Of a DNA stretch of 64,000 nucleotides, positions 24,657 through 37,989 are shown piece after piece. The first letter of the stretch is position 1. Each line of letters starts with the position of its first letter. The notes below the pieces were generated by a model. That model saw nothing but the letters and a program-made list of their open reading frames with translations, made no database searches and had not been told where the DNA came from. The position numbers and the translations under genes are program-made. Source of the DNA: Epiperipatus broadwayi (lineage: Eukaryota > Onychophora > Udeonychophora > Euonychophora > Peripatidae); assembly GCA_028023455.1 (NCBI GenBank), contig JAQFVV010013321.1, forward strand, positions 93,984 to 157,983. Direction: 5' to 3'.

Positions 24657-24678
24657 GCCCCACAGTTGGGTATAGCCA
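24657..24678 (-). promoter_or_regulatory. Primer-binding site
   Basis: One base after the 5' LTR the minus strand reads TGGCTATACCCAACTGTGGG. Starting with TGG, the complement of a tRNA CCA end, and lying at this position makes it the reverse-transcription priming site. Confidence 0.75.
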
Positions 24679-24679
24679 T

Positions 24680-26440
24680 TGAACCATGTTCGAATATGTG
24701 AATTCAAAACACCGGTCTCTTAGGCAGAGAAGAACATACTCAGAGAGTATGTATGCCCAAACGATAGCTATAAAGTATATAACTAGCATTACATTTCCAG
24801 GACATAGCTTCTTTTCGGCTGTTGAGTTCAACACCAAATCCAAAGCACTTTTTTGTTTGTGTATAAACACGGGTGCCAGCTGTTTATTCTAAAAGAATAC
24901 TAAAAGAATAGACAACACCCTTTGAACAATGGCCAATAATTCAACACCTAAATCCACGACTAGCTCAGCTGTTTGTAATCACTAATAGATTATACTTCAT
25001 TAGTGGTTAAAAGAATTGATAAAAGAATTGTAAAAGGAATTTATAAAAGAGATTGATAAAAAATTTGATAAAAGAATTGATAAAAAGAATTGACCGACAA
25101 ATAAAGTTTAATTTTAAAGACAATTTATTAACTAACATTTATTTACTAAATTTAAACATTTTATAATTCTAATAAAAACACACGCATATTTTTAAATTAA
25201 CATTTCTAAACTAGTTTAAATATTCTTGTATATTTTCATAACCGAACACTGGTATTTATCTAATTTAACCAGTAATATTGATATAAGGATCACACACATA
25301 TTAACTCATGCACACACATAATAATAATAAAGTATTACATAGCATTTGAAATTTAAACACACATATCAATAGTTCATTTATGTATAATAACGAGTTCATA
25401 TAATTAGACTCTTGGAGGATTCACACAAATTAATGAAATGCAATGGCTATTACAGTATAAACGAAAATAAGCAAATGTTTTACCTAGGATTTTGAACGTA
25501 GATTTAGCACTTTGTTTTCTTCTTGTTTATTGTTTCTTCCAGTATGAATGCTTCCAGCCAGCTGGGACTTTTCCTTGATAAGTTTCCTGATTTTCATGAT
25601 TATTACTATTGGAGACAATTAGATACTGATGGAGATTTTCTAAGTTGTTACATTGACATTATTTTACGGGCAGATCTTGCTGTTTTCATCGGACTTTTTA
25701 GGCTGTGGAAAGGTGTGCATTCCCAAAATCTTCTCAGCACTGCATTTTGTTTCTGGGTATAATTAACTCAACTGATTCAATTAATTTATGAACTGTACTC
25801 ACTCAATTAATTTGTGAACTGACTACTCAACTAATTTGTGAACTGACTACTGTCCGATAAAAAAAGGTCTATTTATATCTGTGCCTTGTTGTCTTTCTAA
25901 TATCTCCGGCAAAGATCTGTTGTCAAATTCCAGTGATAATCATTTGATAAACATGTTTTGGAAGATTGCTTAATTAGTAATAGCCATGCAATAAAACATG
26001 GTGTTTTATTTTATTAATAGCCATTGCCGTGGTTTTAATGAAAATCTTCTTTTATTTTGCATACATTTTATTTATTTACAAATCGCACATATATATGCAC
26101 ATATATTTTTAATACAATTTACTATTTAGTTTTAACATTATTTTTTCTTTAATTAAACTTGAATGAAAAGAGATTTGTATGTTTTAACATTTTAAATTAT
26201 ATTTTTACGAATACTAATAAAAACTCTTTACTTCCTTTTATAACCCTTAGTTTAATTTCTCTAACGAAACACCCCTCTCCCCTTCTGAAATTAACAATAG
26301 AAAACTATTTGATTATTATCTTTCCTGAAAACAAGCTGCAATAAACTCAACATTTAATTTTATGTTTCTCTTTAACGAAAGATTATTTTAATAATATAAT
26401 TTTAGATAAAATTATATGTGCCTATATCAATATAGGTACA
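24680..26440 (-). repeat. 5' LTR (1761 bp)
   Basis: Partner of the repeat at 20426-22202. The minus-strand TATA box TATAAATA is at 25877-25870, about 565 bp from the LTR start. The 25-bp tandem units follow it. It would drive transcription of the element toward lower coordinates. Confidence 0.9.
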
Positions 26441-26550
26441 ATATATATATATATATATATATATATTAATATTCAATTATAAGATTACATATATAACTTT
26501 GAAGAAATACAGACATTGAATAAGAATATCATTATATATATATATATATA
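26441..26550. repeat. Two (TA)n microsatellites
   Basis: About 25 bp at 26441-26465 and about 20 bp at 26533-26552, the first forming the LTR element's right flank. Confidence 0.85.
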
Positions 26551-26552
26551 TA

Positions 26553-27748
26553 TTTGAGAAAGAGGACACTCTGGGCAAAGTACTTGTTCTTGTACTGAAA
26601 TGTCAGCTATTTAGCTATTTTACTACATGGAATATCCCCCAAATAATTATAATATAAAGTCATATATTGGTTTACTTTGAACACAGTCATATTGTGTGAG
26701 ATTAATATAATTTCACTATTTAGAATAAATATATATATATTTTATGCAAAGAAGTTTGAAATTTAAATTTTTATTTTTTCTTTAATAAAAAATTAATGTT
26801 TTACTGAAAAATTTAAAAATTTTATTATGTTTATAACTGAAAACATACTATTTTATATGTAATTAAAATAAACTATGTATAATTGTATTATAATATACTG
26901 ATATAGAGAAAAACTCTAGCTAACTAAATTATGTATATGAAATAAATTAGCACATAAGTTGTAAGAAAATATCTTGTTGATTATTTTAGTCTTGGCTGTA
27001 ATATGCAATGATTAGGATTCAATCAAGTGTGTTTCAGCAAATAAGTAATTCAGTATTTTTCTTTCATTTCTGCATCACTATTAAATTTATATTTGCTATC
27101 TATGACCATTGTTTTGTGTGTTCAACAGTATTTTTAATTGATAATCTCAGTACATTAATAGATTTTTATTGCTTATAATACTCTAGTTGTGATAGAATAT
27201 AAGCTTAGTGTACAATTATCATCAATAATCAACTTTGCATTATATAATAATTGTCTTTTTTACAATCATTGCAATGACATTCAACTTACACATCTAGATT
27301 ATTTAGTTGATAATATTTATGTATCCATTTATTAACAATTGTTGGAATGCTAGCTTATTTTTTTATAATACAATTACATAAAATAGAAAAATCATAACAT
27401 TGCTTGGAATCATTCAAACCTTAACTTATTGGCATTTTCTTTTTCTAATATATTGACAAAGATAGCTTTTATAAAAGACATTAAGATACTACAGATATAC
27501 TTTTCATTTACTATAACATATTACAACCCTCCTATAATTGCAAATTAAATCATCAACAGAAATGTATTCTAACCATCCTGAGCCAAACATAAAAAATATA
27601 TAATCTATTTAAAAAAAAAAAAGAAATCAAAAGCTGTTATGCAGAGATAACTATATAAATAGTTTAATTATGGATTAAATTTTAATTAAGTGAAAATTGA
27701 CTGTTTGTGTTTCTAATGTTATAAGATTTTATTTTTATTTGTTTACAG
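26553..27748. other. Presumed intron upstream of the Ly-6 exon
   Basis: AT-rich with no recognised exon. It ends in a good acceptor (TTTTTATTTGTTTACAG). The LTR element to the left probably lies in the same intron. Confidence 0.5.
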
Positions 27749-27933
27749 GTAGCATTACAAGAACATGTTCTTTTGGTGACAATGAAGGCTGCAGAACTCT
27801 GGGTGATGGTAGCATTGAATGTACTTGTAAAACAAATTTATGCAATGGAAGTCAGAAGATTGGTACTCACTTTTTACTGCTTTCTTTAGGACTTGTATTA
27901 TATATCACTGTTTTGAGGTGGCACATTGCATAA
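27749..27933 (+). CDS. Terminal exon of a Ly-6/uPAR-domain, GPI-anchored protein
   Basis: An acceptor (TTTGTTTACAG ending 27748) opens an exon in phase 1, the phase usual for extracellular modules. It encodes SITRTCSFGDNEGC, then SIECTCKTNLCNGS, then a short hydrophilic link and the hydrophobic end HFLLLSLGLVLYITVL, and stops with TAA at 27933. The spacing C-x7-C-x9-C-x-C-x4-CN is the C-terminal half of a three-finger Ly-6/uPAR fold, closest in look to invertebrate Quiver/CD59-like proteins. The small residues after CN and the hydrophobic tail fit a GPI-attachment signal, so the protein should sit on the outer cell surface. Earlier exons (signal peptide and first cysteines) were not found in the window; they may lie left of the LTR element or beyond. 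It is intact as far as it goes. A retained pseudogene exon is the alternative. Confidence 0.8.
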
Positions 27934-28033
27934 TATTTATACTGAATACAAAAACAGGAATTGTTTCAAAATACATTTGAAATTGAGTTTTAATTTTTTC
28001 TATGCAATTTTGTATAAAATTTATATATTTTTC

Positions 28034-28039
28034 AATAAA
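28034..28039 (+). terminator. Poly(A) signal AATAAA
   Basis: Canonical hexamer 100 bp after the Ly-6 stop codon, giving a short 3' UTR. Confidence 0.6.
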
Positions 28040-28044
28040 TTTGT

Positions 28045-30879
28045 AAACATTTGATTTTGAAGAAAAATTACAAAAAATATTTTATAATATTTTTATTCAA
28101 GATTTATTTAGACAAATTTTTTATATAAACAATATTCAATATTGCAATAATGGCAACATAAAAAGGGTAATAAAATTAGTTGTTACTACTTCATGTTTTA
28201 GTAGTTGTCTGTGTATCTCTAGTTGATATACATTAAGAACAAAAAACTTGAAAGTTATAATTTTAAATCAAATTCAAATATTTTCAAATTCAATTAATAA
28301 AAAATTAGTAGACATTTATTATTACAATGAACATTATTCAAAGTTATTTTTCTGAAATCTATAACTACTTTTATTAGTTGCTCATAATGCTAAATTATTT
28401 TTAGAATATGGCATTCCATGAGTGGTGTATATAGTTTATTAAAATTAGAGTTATCTAAAACACCATTTCTTTAGTGATCTATTTTTCTGATAGTCAAAAG
28501 ATTAAAGTAAAGAAATGTAGATCAAGGTATATTTCCAATTATAAATGAAAGTTGTAATATATATATAAATTTTCTCAAAATATTCAACATTTAATTAATT
28601 TTTTTTTGCATTGCTTATATTATTATTTATTTATTTTTTAACCATTCGTTTTCTTCTGTGTATTTTTTGCAGTACTTTATTAAATTTAATTATCAATTTT
28701 CTAGAAATCTTTTTCAGGGATTTTCCTTTTTCTTCTAAGTTAATGAAAAAAGAATAAAATGATAGCACTGAAAAAAAATTCTAAATAGTTGAAATTGTAA
28801 GATCATGGAATTTAATAAAGCACGATGAAGAAATCATGGACAGAATAGAATTAATAAAGAGAGTTTTGAATATATAGATATTTAGTCAATATGATAATAC
28901 TAGTCATTAATTCTATTTTTAAATGTATTTGGATGGAGGATCAGTTTTTTAATGTTCGATTTTTTTTATTATGGATCTCTGTTTTAAATTTTCTAATTTA
29001 ATATTGTTTTATATAATTTAGTTTTATTGTTTTTAATTGCAAAATTATTCAAGCTCGTTTTTGTTTTATGTGCATCCATTCAATTATGCATATTTAAGTA
29101 CCTTAGTTTTTACACTTTCCATATAAAGTGAGAAAGACAAAAAGAGTATTTATAATTGAAACAATATCAATGAAAAATAAAATAAATACTATTGTTAGAG
29201 ATTATAGTTTTCAAAGTTATATAAAAAATGGGATTGAGATTTTTTTTCAACAAATAAAATATTATATTACCTATGTAAAGTTATTTAATTTTTGATATTT
29301 CTATATTTATCAATCTCTCTATAGATACACAGATAGCACTATCTTTAATGTTAATAATCACTGCATATATATATATATATATATACTATTGATTTATAAT
29401 AGTTTGATATTTATTATAGTCAAATATATATTTTTATGTTTCTATATATATATATATATATCCAATGCTATATGTTTATACAATAGTTTGATATTTTTAT
29501 ATAAATCTAAACATCATATTTATTTATCTGTATATATATATATATATAATTAAACTTACACACACACATAAATTTCAAATGTTTCCACCAACTCGTTTTG
29601 TAAATATGACTTTATGCAACGTCTGTCAAACTAGCACAATCAAATTTTCTAATTTTTTGACTTATTCAAAATTTAAAATTTTATTAGTGATAATACCAAG
29701 CTCAGATATTGCCTAATAAAATTTAAAAAGATGCTTGCATGAGTTATATAATACTTTTTTTTGAATTTGTGTAGTAAAAAAAAAATTTCATTATAACAAC
29801 AGGTGGAGTTAAAAATTTTGTACTCTTTTGCAAAATTATAAAATACTTTTTTGAAATATAAAAAATGTTTGTAAACTATATTAGTATAAATAACTTTATG
29901 CTTGATTTTTATATAAAGACTAAATGAAGAAAATTTTTGTTAAAAAAATAATACTTGGTTTTATATACATATTATTAGGTGACTTAATATAATTTGTATA
30001 TATATATTTTTAATTTTTATATTTATTCCATATACTAACTAATTAGCATCTGTATATTAAGCTGATTATTAAAGACAGCTTTGCCAATCAATGTTGCTGA
30101 GGGTTATGACTAAACTATTGACAAACATTAGTTGAAGTTATTTACCATTATATAACTTTTTAATTTTTATACTGTACTGTATTATCTTTAAAGCTCTATC
30201 ACAAACTTTTTTATTGAGCATCAATATTTAAATTCTCATAATTCAACTTTTTACATCTCAGTATTATAAAATTGATGCAATCAAATTTTTTTTTGCTTTA
30301 GATAAGTCATTGACATTTTTATACATTGCTACTACTTTATAGAAAGGTTTATTTGTAATTGTTCCAGATTTTATCAATATTAGTTTGTCTTTTATAATGT
30401 GAATAATTTTAAACCCATATTAATTGCTTTGTTTTATTTCAATTTTCAAAAATAAAATAAAAATTGATTGCTTTACAAAAAGGAAGAATTACTTGATTTC
30501 TTTGGTATATATGCATTTTATTGCATAGATATATAGTTGGCAAAATGATTGTGTAAGATCTAAAGTGGCACTTTTGTTAAACTCTTTTGAACAATTTTTG
30601 GAAATCTGGTAAATTGAAATGACATTTAAATAATAATTATTAGTACTATTATTTGACAATATCAGAAAACATATATACTCTTAAGTATATGAAGTTTTCT
30701 CAATGGATTGGTTGTGAATTAACTTCACACCATTTTTTAATGCCATCATGCACATTATATAAAATCTTTCCTAGATTTGTTAAATTTATAATACTAAACT
30801 TTAACATGTTTTTAGTTTCTGTTCATTGTTGGTGTGTCTGTTTTCTTCAATAAAAAATTATCCAATCACTTATTTGTAC
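28045..30879. other. AT-rich DNA without recognised genes
   Basis: Several (TA)n runs (about 29363-29386, 29443-29460, 29530-29548). The open frame near 30653-30853 is leucine/phenylalanine-rich and unremarkable. Confidence 0.55.
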
Positions 30880-33225
30880 AAATTTTATTAAAAACCTTTT
30901 ACATCCAGCCAATTCTCAATCCCCGTTCTTTTCCACAAATATTTTATCACTTATATTTTGTAACTTCCACATGAAATTTATTTTGCAACCTAATGAATAT
31001 ACTTTCCCAATTTCTGAACATTGTTTGTAAATAAGTTCTGTGGCTATTTTTAATTTTACATTTTTTAGGCAATCAAGATCATTAAAGATATTACTTTTAA
31101 GACATTCAAACCTGTCTACATTTATTAGTTCATTTCCACCAATTTTGTTTCCTCTTTTTTTTAATTTTGCAAGTAATATTATTTATGTTTTAGCCATATT
31201 TACATATAAATCATATCTCTTTATTTCTTCATCTCTCATAACGATTCCTGTAATTTTACATATTCTTCATGATTAGTTATATGTCATCTGTATATCTTAA
31301 AATTCATTGCACTAATTCCTTACACTAACATTCTCTGGCTCATTTCTTTAAAATTACCCATAACTTTTTCCAAATATATAATGGATATATGTGGATTTTA
31401 ATCTGCTAGAAGCCATATTCGAATTCATCAGAAAAAAATGTAATTTTTATAGAAGCTATTGTTTGAGATAAAAAAAAGTTGTTTTCAAAATAGCTATATA
31501 TTTCATCTCATTACTTTCATGTTTAGACAGAGGTACTCAGAACAATAAATTTATTAGTAAGATTTAAAATCCAGCCTTTTATTTTCCAATTTTGGCAGCT
31601 TTTGAATTAATACTAGGTGTTTTATGAGATATTAAAAAAAATATTATCTTCTTTCTGTAATTCAAGTTTTGCTCAAAAAAAGTATATATAATATAGGATA
31701 TTTTTTTATTTTATTTCTGGATTTCTCTATTGTATAGTGATTTTTATCTTTTCTAAATTGAGCTTTCTCATTTATAAATTTTTTTTTTTTTAAGTCCATA
31801 ATCTTTTATTTAAGGCTTTTTCTAAGACTTTGATAGTTAATGCAATGGCTTTAGAAATTTCATTTGTTTTTGTTTTTTTTAAATTGGCACTACTAATGTT
31901 TTTGCCTATAGTATGTAATAACATAGCCCATAAATTTCTTGATTGTTATTAGGTATTAGTGATATTTTTAATGATTTTTGTACTAAATTTTTAAATTATT
32001 TTTTAACAAATTTTATACAATTCAAAATAAACAGTATTTTGACTATATTTTTACTTATGTTAATGAAGATTTTTTTATCTTCATCTTTTATTATTCTCTG
32101 TGTTCTGCATGGCTAATGAAATAATAGAGCAACAGAATCTGGAGTTCAAAGCCCAGCTTGCAGATCCAGCAGTCATTTCCAGTGCTCTAACTTTTTATGA
32201 ATTTCCAAGTGATAAACCATGTTAATGTTTGGATTTTTATATTTTTTCCTGATTGCCAATTTTTATTAAATTTCTAATCTTTTATTTTTTTCTAAATTTA
32301 TATTTCTATGATCTCTACATTAAACTTTTACTTTTATGTATCTTTTCTGATTCTTTTTTTTAAACTCATTGTACTTTACACTGAAGTTCTGTGAGTTTTG
32401 AGTCATCCATTCTGCTCTTTCATGTTAACTCTTTTTTATGCCAAGTTTAATGTTTCTTGTAAAATTCATTCTTTGCAAACCTTAGTTTTAACTTAAATAG
32501 CAAATTTCTTCAAGCGTGTTTCAGATTTTTCAATTCTGAAATCCAGTTAGTCTTCCTTCTGCTATCTTGGTCAAACCTTTTTATTTTAGACATCAAGTTT
32601 TGATTTGACACTTAACTAATCTGTAATCCAAATCTATTTGCCTTATAGAAGTTTTAGTGCCACTATACTGGCATTGTTTATACTAATTTATTAGGACTTA
32701 CCTGACATGCAGATTGTTTTTTCATCATTTGATATTCATTGTATGATTTCTCTGCTGAAAACATATAGTATCAATCATTATATGTTCTAATATAAATTAC
32801 AAAAGTCTTTCACCTTGTGCTTTTTTCTCCAAAGCATATTTCCCCATAACATGTTTCCACCATTTATTATCACTGTTGGTCTTAGCATTTAAATTTTCTC
32901 CAATAATAGTTATATCTTCTTGAGATGCATTATCATATCTTCATTTTCAATCATGTAAAAAAAAATGATATAGGGACACCTATTTGGATTACTGTGATGT
33001 TAAAAATTTTGTTTTGAATCTAATTGCATTTATTTTTATATTAATGGATTTATATACTATCACTAAATCTGCTTTTTTTTTTATCTAATGGAGAATATAT
33101 ACTATTTTTATGCTTTCAATTATTTTCAGCTAAGATGACTTCACAATTATTTATAAATCCAGCACATTTCAGCTAATCCTTGAATATTACATTTGCATTT
33201 TTCCATTTTTTTTCGGAGTAATTTT
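30880..33225 (-). pseudogene. Antisense LINE remnant (RTE/Jockey-like ORF2)
   Basis: Read on the minus strand from high to low coordinates, broken frames follow ORF2 order. NIQGLAEMCW (about 33190-33160) resembles the endonuclease ILGLSEMRW motif. IIGENLNAK, then NKWWKHVMGKYALEK (about 32910-32830), resembles GDFNAKVG and GKHGLG. RLVKCQIKT (about 32620-32590) resembles SDHRLV, the endonuclease end. A degraded Y-[AT]-DD segment follows near 31280. Stops are everywhere, so it is a fossil. A tRNA-like insert lies at about 32100-32210. Confidence 0.65.
32100..32212 (+). mobile_element. Possible tRNA-derived SINE fragment
   Basis: GC-richer than its surroundings, with an A-box-like GGCTAATGAAAT, AGAGCA, and B-box-like GAGTTCAAAGCCC in tRNA order but about 16 bases too close. 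This suits a degenerate SINE head inserted in the LINE. Confidence 0.4.
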
Positions 33226-35948
33226 CGTTCACCAGAAATTTATAAAGTTATAAAAAATTGCATGCTATTTAATAATTGAAAATATTTATCTTTAGAATTA
33301 CTATTTTTCACTTTCACAAATAAATATATTAAATTATTCACTTAATTTTTGAATGAAAATTCCAATCTTATATAATAATTCTAAATCTCTGTATATCTAA
33401 AATCATTTTTATGTTAAAGTATTAATAATAATAGTTACATTCACATTTCTCTGTATTTAAATGACTATCTAAAGCATTTTTTTCTATTATTCATTACAAT
33501 TTTATAGTTATAAGACCACCACTTACAAGTCTCTTGTATATATATTACTTAAAATGTGATTTATTATTATTTTTTTTTTATAAATGGAATTACAAATGCA
33601 ATGTTGATATTACTGCAGACTTGTGCAGAGAATTTTTCAATATATTCATTATAATTTTTACTTAGTTTTTTTTTTTACTTTATAATTTATTAATATTTTC
33701 AGAAAACAAAGCATTTTTATATTGTTAATTATAAAGTGAGTGTTAAAATGCATTATTGAACTTATGACCTAATTATTTTTGAGATACAACTGCTTTGTAT
33801 TATTATTACAGACAATATTTTTTTAAAGATGTAACAATTCCAAAAGTGATTTATTAAATATAAAATTTGAAAATGACTGTGTATGTTTTACTATATATAT
33901 GTGAGTAATATTTACTAAGGCTGTAGCCACAAGAATGTGCGCGTAAAAATGCGATAGTAGGAACCTCTACAGGTCTTAAGCACCACCTTACGTTTTGGAA
34001 GAAAAGAAAAAAAATATATGTTTAAATCAAATAAAATATCTGATATACTGTAATTATTGTAATAATAACAAAAAAATAAAGTATTAATGTTGATAATAAA
34101 TATTACTAATATCCATTATAAAATGCAAAAATACTTTTAGTTATTTGCAAAAATATTTTCAATTGGAAACCTTTATAATTTGACACCATCATACGATATT
34201 TCAAGATTCATGAATTTTAACATTCACTCTTTGTTTACTAATTAAAGAATTTGTTATTTCTATTTATCAAAATTGCTTCTTGGATTTGTATTTTATTAAA
34301 GTTTCTTTCATCATGAAGAATTCTATATTTCTAGATCAAAATTAAAATAAAGTTACGTTTTTTTCCATAATTCAAGAAAATAATGCTATTATTAAACCAT
34401 TATTATTTATATTTTTCTTTTTTTAAAAATCATTTTTTTTTTTTTTTTTTTTTACAAAAAGGTTTCTATTTGAAAATGATTGTGTAAATAATTATAAGTA
34501 TTTATTTGTTATACTTTATTGTTTTATATATATTTATAGTCTTATCTCAAAGATATAGTAAGATCTTTAACACTAGATTATATAATAATTTTCAGTAACT
34601 AAAGTAGTAGTTTGCTTCTTCTTATTGACTCATTCAGTCTTTTTGGATCTTTACAAACACACATATATAAAAATAAGAAAGTACTCTCTGCAAATGTCTG
34701 TTTTCCTGACAGTTGCTTATTATTTTCTACAAATTTTATCTTTTTAAATATATCCCTCATTATTTTTCTGTGTTTAAAAAAATTAGCTTATCTTTCTTAT
34801 TTGTATTTCTTCATCTTCTCTTTTTCACTCACTTATAGCAATATCTACATTCAATATTTCTAAAGCAAACGTTCAATATTATTCTCCAAATATACTAACG
34901 TTTTTGTTTTTAATAGATAAATGTATGCTACACTGAAAGTAACATTCTAACCAAAGTAGTAAAAAAAAACTTTATTTTATTGAAATAAAATAATAGTTTT
35001 TACTTAAACCACAGCTAAATTTCAGTTAAAAGTATGCCATGATTATGGAGACTCAAGGTCTTCGAAAGCGCTAAGCCATATAACTTTGTAAGATTTAGAC
35101 AAGCTTCACTTTTTTGCGTAAAGCGCAATCTCAATTTATTTTATTCTAATTGCAGTGGTTCCTGAAATAATCTTTTGTTTAAAACTCTATTTGATTATGC
35201 TTCTTATATTATTTTTTCTATCTTAAACAGTTTATTAAACATTTAAAGGCATTAACTTGAACTACAAATATTTTTTCAAGCAACTCTATTAATTTTTAAT
35301 CATTACTTTTCTATTTGTATATTTTTTATAGTTTTTTTTACGCAAATTTATTATACATTTTTTTATTATTTTATTATTTCATCTCACCGCTCCAAGTGTA
35401 TGTCTAATAAAATAACTCCATTATTTCCGTTATTTTCAAAATATATATATAAATATCATACATAAATATTCATAAATTATATAAATTCTGCATAAACATA
35501 TATGTAAATAAATATATGGATACATAATTGAACATACATCATTATATACATGCTCTTGTTAAAAAATATTTATATTTTAAAACAAATATCTATTCCAGCA
35601 TATCAACATAATTTATCAGTTTGTCCATGTAGTGTACACCTACAGAAACAATTGGAGTTTGTTAATTTATAGATAAAGATAAAATAACATTTTTTTTTTG
35701 AATGACATTAACCTTACCAAAACTTTTTTATAGAAAAATCTGAAAAAGGCACTAGCTGCTAACTTTATCTTAAGATTAATGAATTTGCTTTTCTCAATTT
35801 CTCTTTTACTATTAGCAAGATATTGGATCATTAATTGGGCAAACTATGTACCAACTACTGAATAAAAAAGTCCTAAGCTTAACTGAAATGGAAAAAAAAT
35901 ATTTTAGAATTTATTATATTATCACTACATCATGTAGTTCTTATTAAA
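33226..35948. other. AT-rich DNA with two small GC-richer islets
   Basis: No gene recognised. Islets at about 33915-34000 (contains CACCTTACGTTTTGGAAG) and about 35036-35160 (contains TTGCGTAAAGCGCAATCTC) stand out from the background and look like pieces of something older; neither encodes a readable frame. Homopolymer T runs at about 34433-34453. Confidence 0.5.
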
Positions 35949-35959
35949 ATATATAATCA

Positions 35960-35999
<40 letters not shown>

Positions 36000-36010
36000 T
36001 GATTATATAT

Positions 36011-36046
<36 letters not shown>

Positions 36047-36048
36047 CT
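35949..36048. repeat. TA-rich palindrome
   Basis: ATATAATCAAACTATATA and its reverse complement TATATAGTTTGATTATAT close a (TA)n centre (35949-36012), followed by a second TA array to about 36046. Confidence 0.8.
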
Positions 36049-36110
36049 GGCTTAATTAATAAATTACAAAAATTATCACAACTTTAAAATTTTACCTTTT
36101 TAAAATGTAG

Positions 36111-36455
36111 ATGACAAATTTGTGCACCATATGTAAGAATGTGGGCATTGGAAAAATGCTATCTTTTGTTTTAAAGGGTAAATTAGCACTGATATTAGAT
36201 AATGGGCATTATTTACTTGTTTGTTCAAAGAGTCTTTCTGGTCGATTTACAAATTGTTGTTATGATTGTTGCTTATTTATTTGCTCTGGTGTAAGATTAT
36301 ATTTTATCAAAACTATATATTTAATAATTTTGAATTTATTTATGGGCTTATTAAAATTGTTTATATATACATATAATTATACATACATGCTTATAATAAC
36401 TTATTCAAAGATATATGCAAATATTTTACTTTACTATACAAAAATTAAAAGTTGA
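36111..36455 (+). other. Unassigned 114-codon open frame, possible exon
   Basis: The frame starts after an AAAATGTAG acceptor-like sequence and is cysteine-rich in its first 60 codons (LCTICKNVGIG, then FTNCCYDCCLFICSG). A donor-like GTGTAAG occurs at 36289. A strong acceptor-like TTATTTGTTTCTCAG lies at about 36766-36780. No family was recognised and the second half is AT-driven I/Y/L sequence. It may be noise. Confidence 0.2.
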
Positions 36456-37989
36456 TTTGGAAAATGAAATGCATAAGATTTAACCTTTTACAATAATTTA
36501 ATGAAAGCTGATAAGTATACCAACAAATAGTGTAAAAATATTTAAAATATATTTTTATTAGAAGAAAAAGAGAGATTATTCAGTTTTACTTTTTTTGTGT
36601 TTACATGATGGTTTTAGTTTTTTTAATTTGTTATCCAAAATAGCTAGAACACATTTATAAATGAATTAGATAGATAGCTTTTGATATTCATACACATTAA
36701 TATATGAGTAATTATTGTGGATTTTAATTATTTATTTGTCTTAGTAAAAATTAAAAATAATAGAATTATTTGTTTCTCAGTACATCAATTGCTGTTCAAG
36801 CACTGGAAGTGGAAATTGAACTGTGTTTCATGGCCATTTAGCTTTATTTGACCACTTTTACACTGCTTTTACACTGCACTAAAACAAGGAATTTGTCTTA
36901 ATGATTGCAAATAAAGAAAATGTAACATGTATTGTAATTAAGATTATTTACAGTAACTTCTTATAGTATAATACATAAAATTAGGTATAAATTTAATATA
37001 TAAAATATTTGAGAGAAAAAAAGCTTATAAAAAATTATAATGTTGAAATAACTAAAAAGAGAGAGAAAATTTTCTAAAAATCAAATTGTCATTTTTAATG
37101 TCCCCTGAGCTATTAAGTATGATGGTAAGAGCAAGGAATTAAAAAGCTAAAATATTTTGGGTTGATTTCTCAATTGAAAATGTTAAAATAAGAATATCAT
37201 GGTCACTTGACTGAAAAATTTCCTGCTTTTGTCTCAAATGCTTTTCCACTGGTAATCTGTCTAATAATGTTGTTAATTTAGTATAATTATTTTTAAATTG
37301 CCAATAAGAAAACCATTTTCAAACTTTTTTTTTTTAAAAGATAATTTACAAAAACATTTTAAATAATCTAAAAATTATTATTTAAAAAATAATAGATATA
37401 AAAGCATGTTTATTATTGTCAAAAATTTTCTGCCTGTCTGCTTTCTAAATAATGATCGTCTACATTAAGTCAAAAAAAAGTATTAAGTTCTAACGATTTT
37501 CCTAAAAAAGAGGAAGTCTACATAATTTACATGTTTTTTTATTATCAGATAACCTTTTTTCTTTATGTATTTTACAGTAATATATAGATTGTTTATTGTA
37601 CTGTCATTTTTTTAATATATATAATGTATGTGTATTCAAGGTTAAAAGAAAAATGTCGCATACTGAAATAATAAAATCTGATTGTTAAATTTAAATGGAT
37701 CCATTATTTTCATTGCAAGTTTCAAAATTATAGGAAACCAAAATGACAGTATTGTAATTGAGTTTAAATATTTAAAAAAAGAATCAATTTTATTGATGCA
37801 TGTATTTTTAATTAAAAATAAATTCGTAAAGCATCTTTTATATAATATTTAAACATGATACAAATTTAAGTATTCATTTATATTAAAAGAAAACTGTCTT
37901 AATTTACGTTCCCATGTATTTCAGTTTTATGAGTAAAAAAAAAAGAATTGGACTCAAAAAAATGGCTATAAATTATTATTATAATTAAA
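36456..37989. other. AT-rich DNA, nothing recognised
   Basis: Apart from the acceptor-like site near 36780, no structure stands out. Confidence 0.5.

Larger units (their letters stand above)
20426..26440 (-). mobile_element. LTR retrotransposon, complete ends, internally reduced
   Basis: Two direct repeats (20426-22202 and 24680-26440) flank a 2.5-kb interior. On the plus strand each repeat starts TGAACC and ends GGTACA, giving the usual TG...CA ends. The flanking bases are ATAT on both sides (20422-20425 and 26441-26444), fitting a 4-bp target duplication, although this lies in TA-rich sequence. Orientation is minus: a primer-binding site lies next to the right repeat and a polypurine tract next to the left. 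The interior has no protease, reverse transcriptase or integrase that I can read, so it moved, if at all, with help from a relative. The pattern fits Gypsy-like elements, but the missing pol leaves the superfamily open. Confidence 0.88.
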
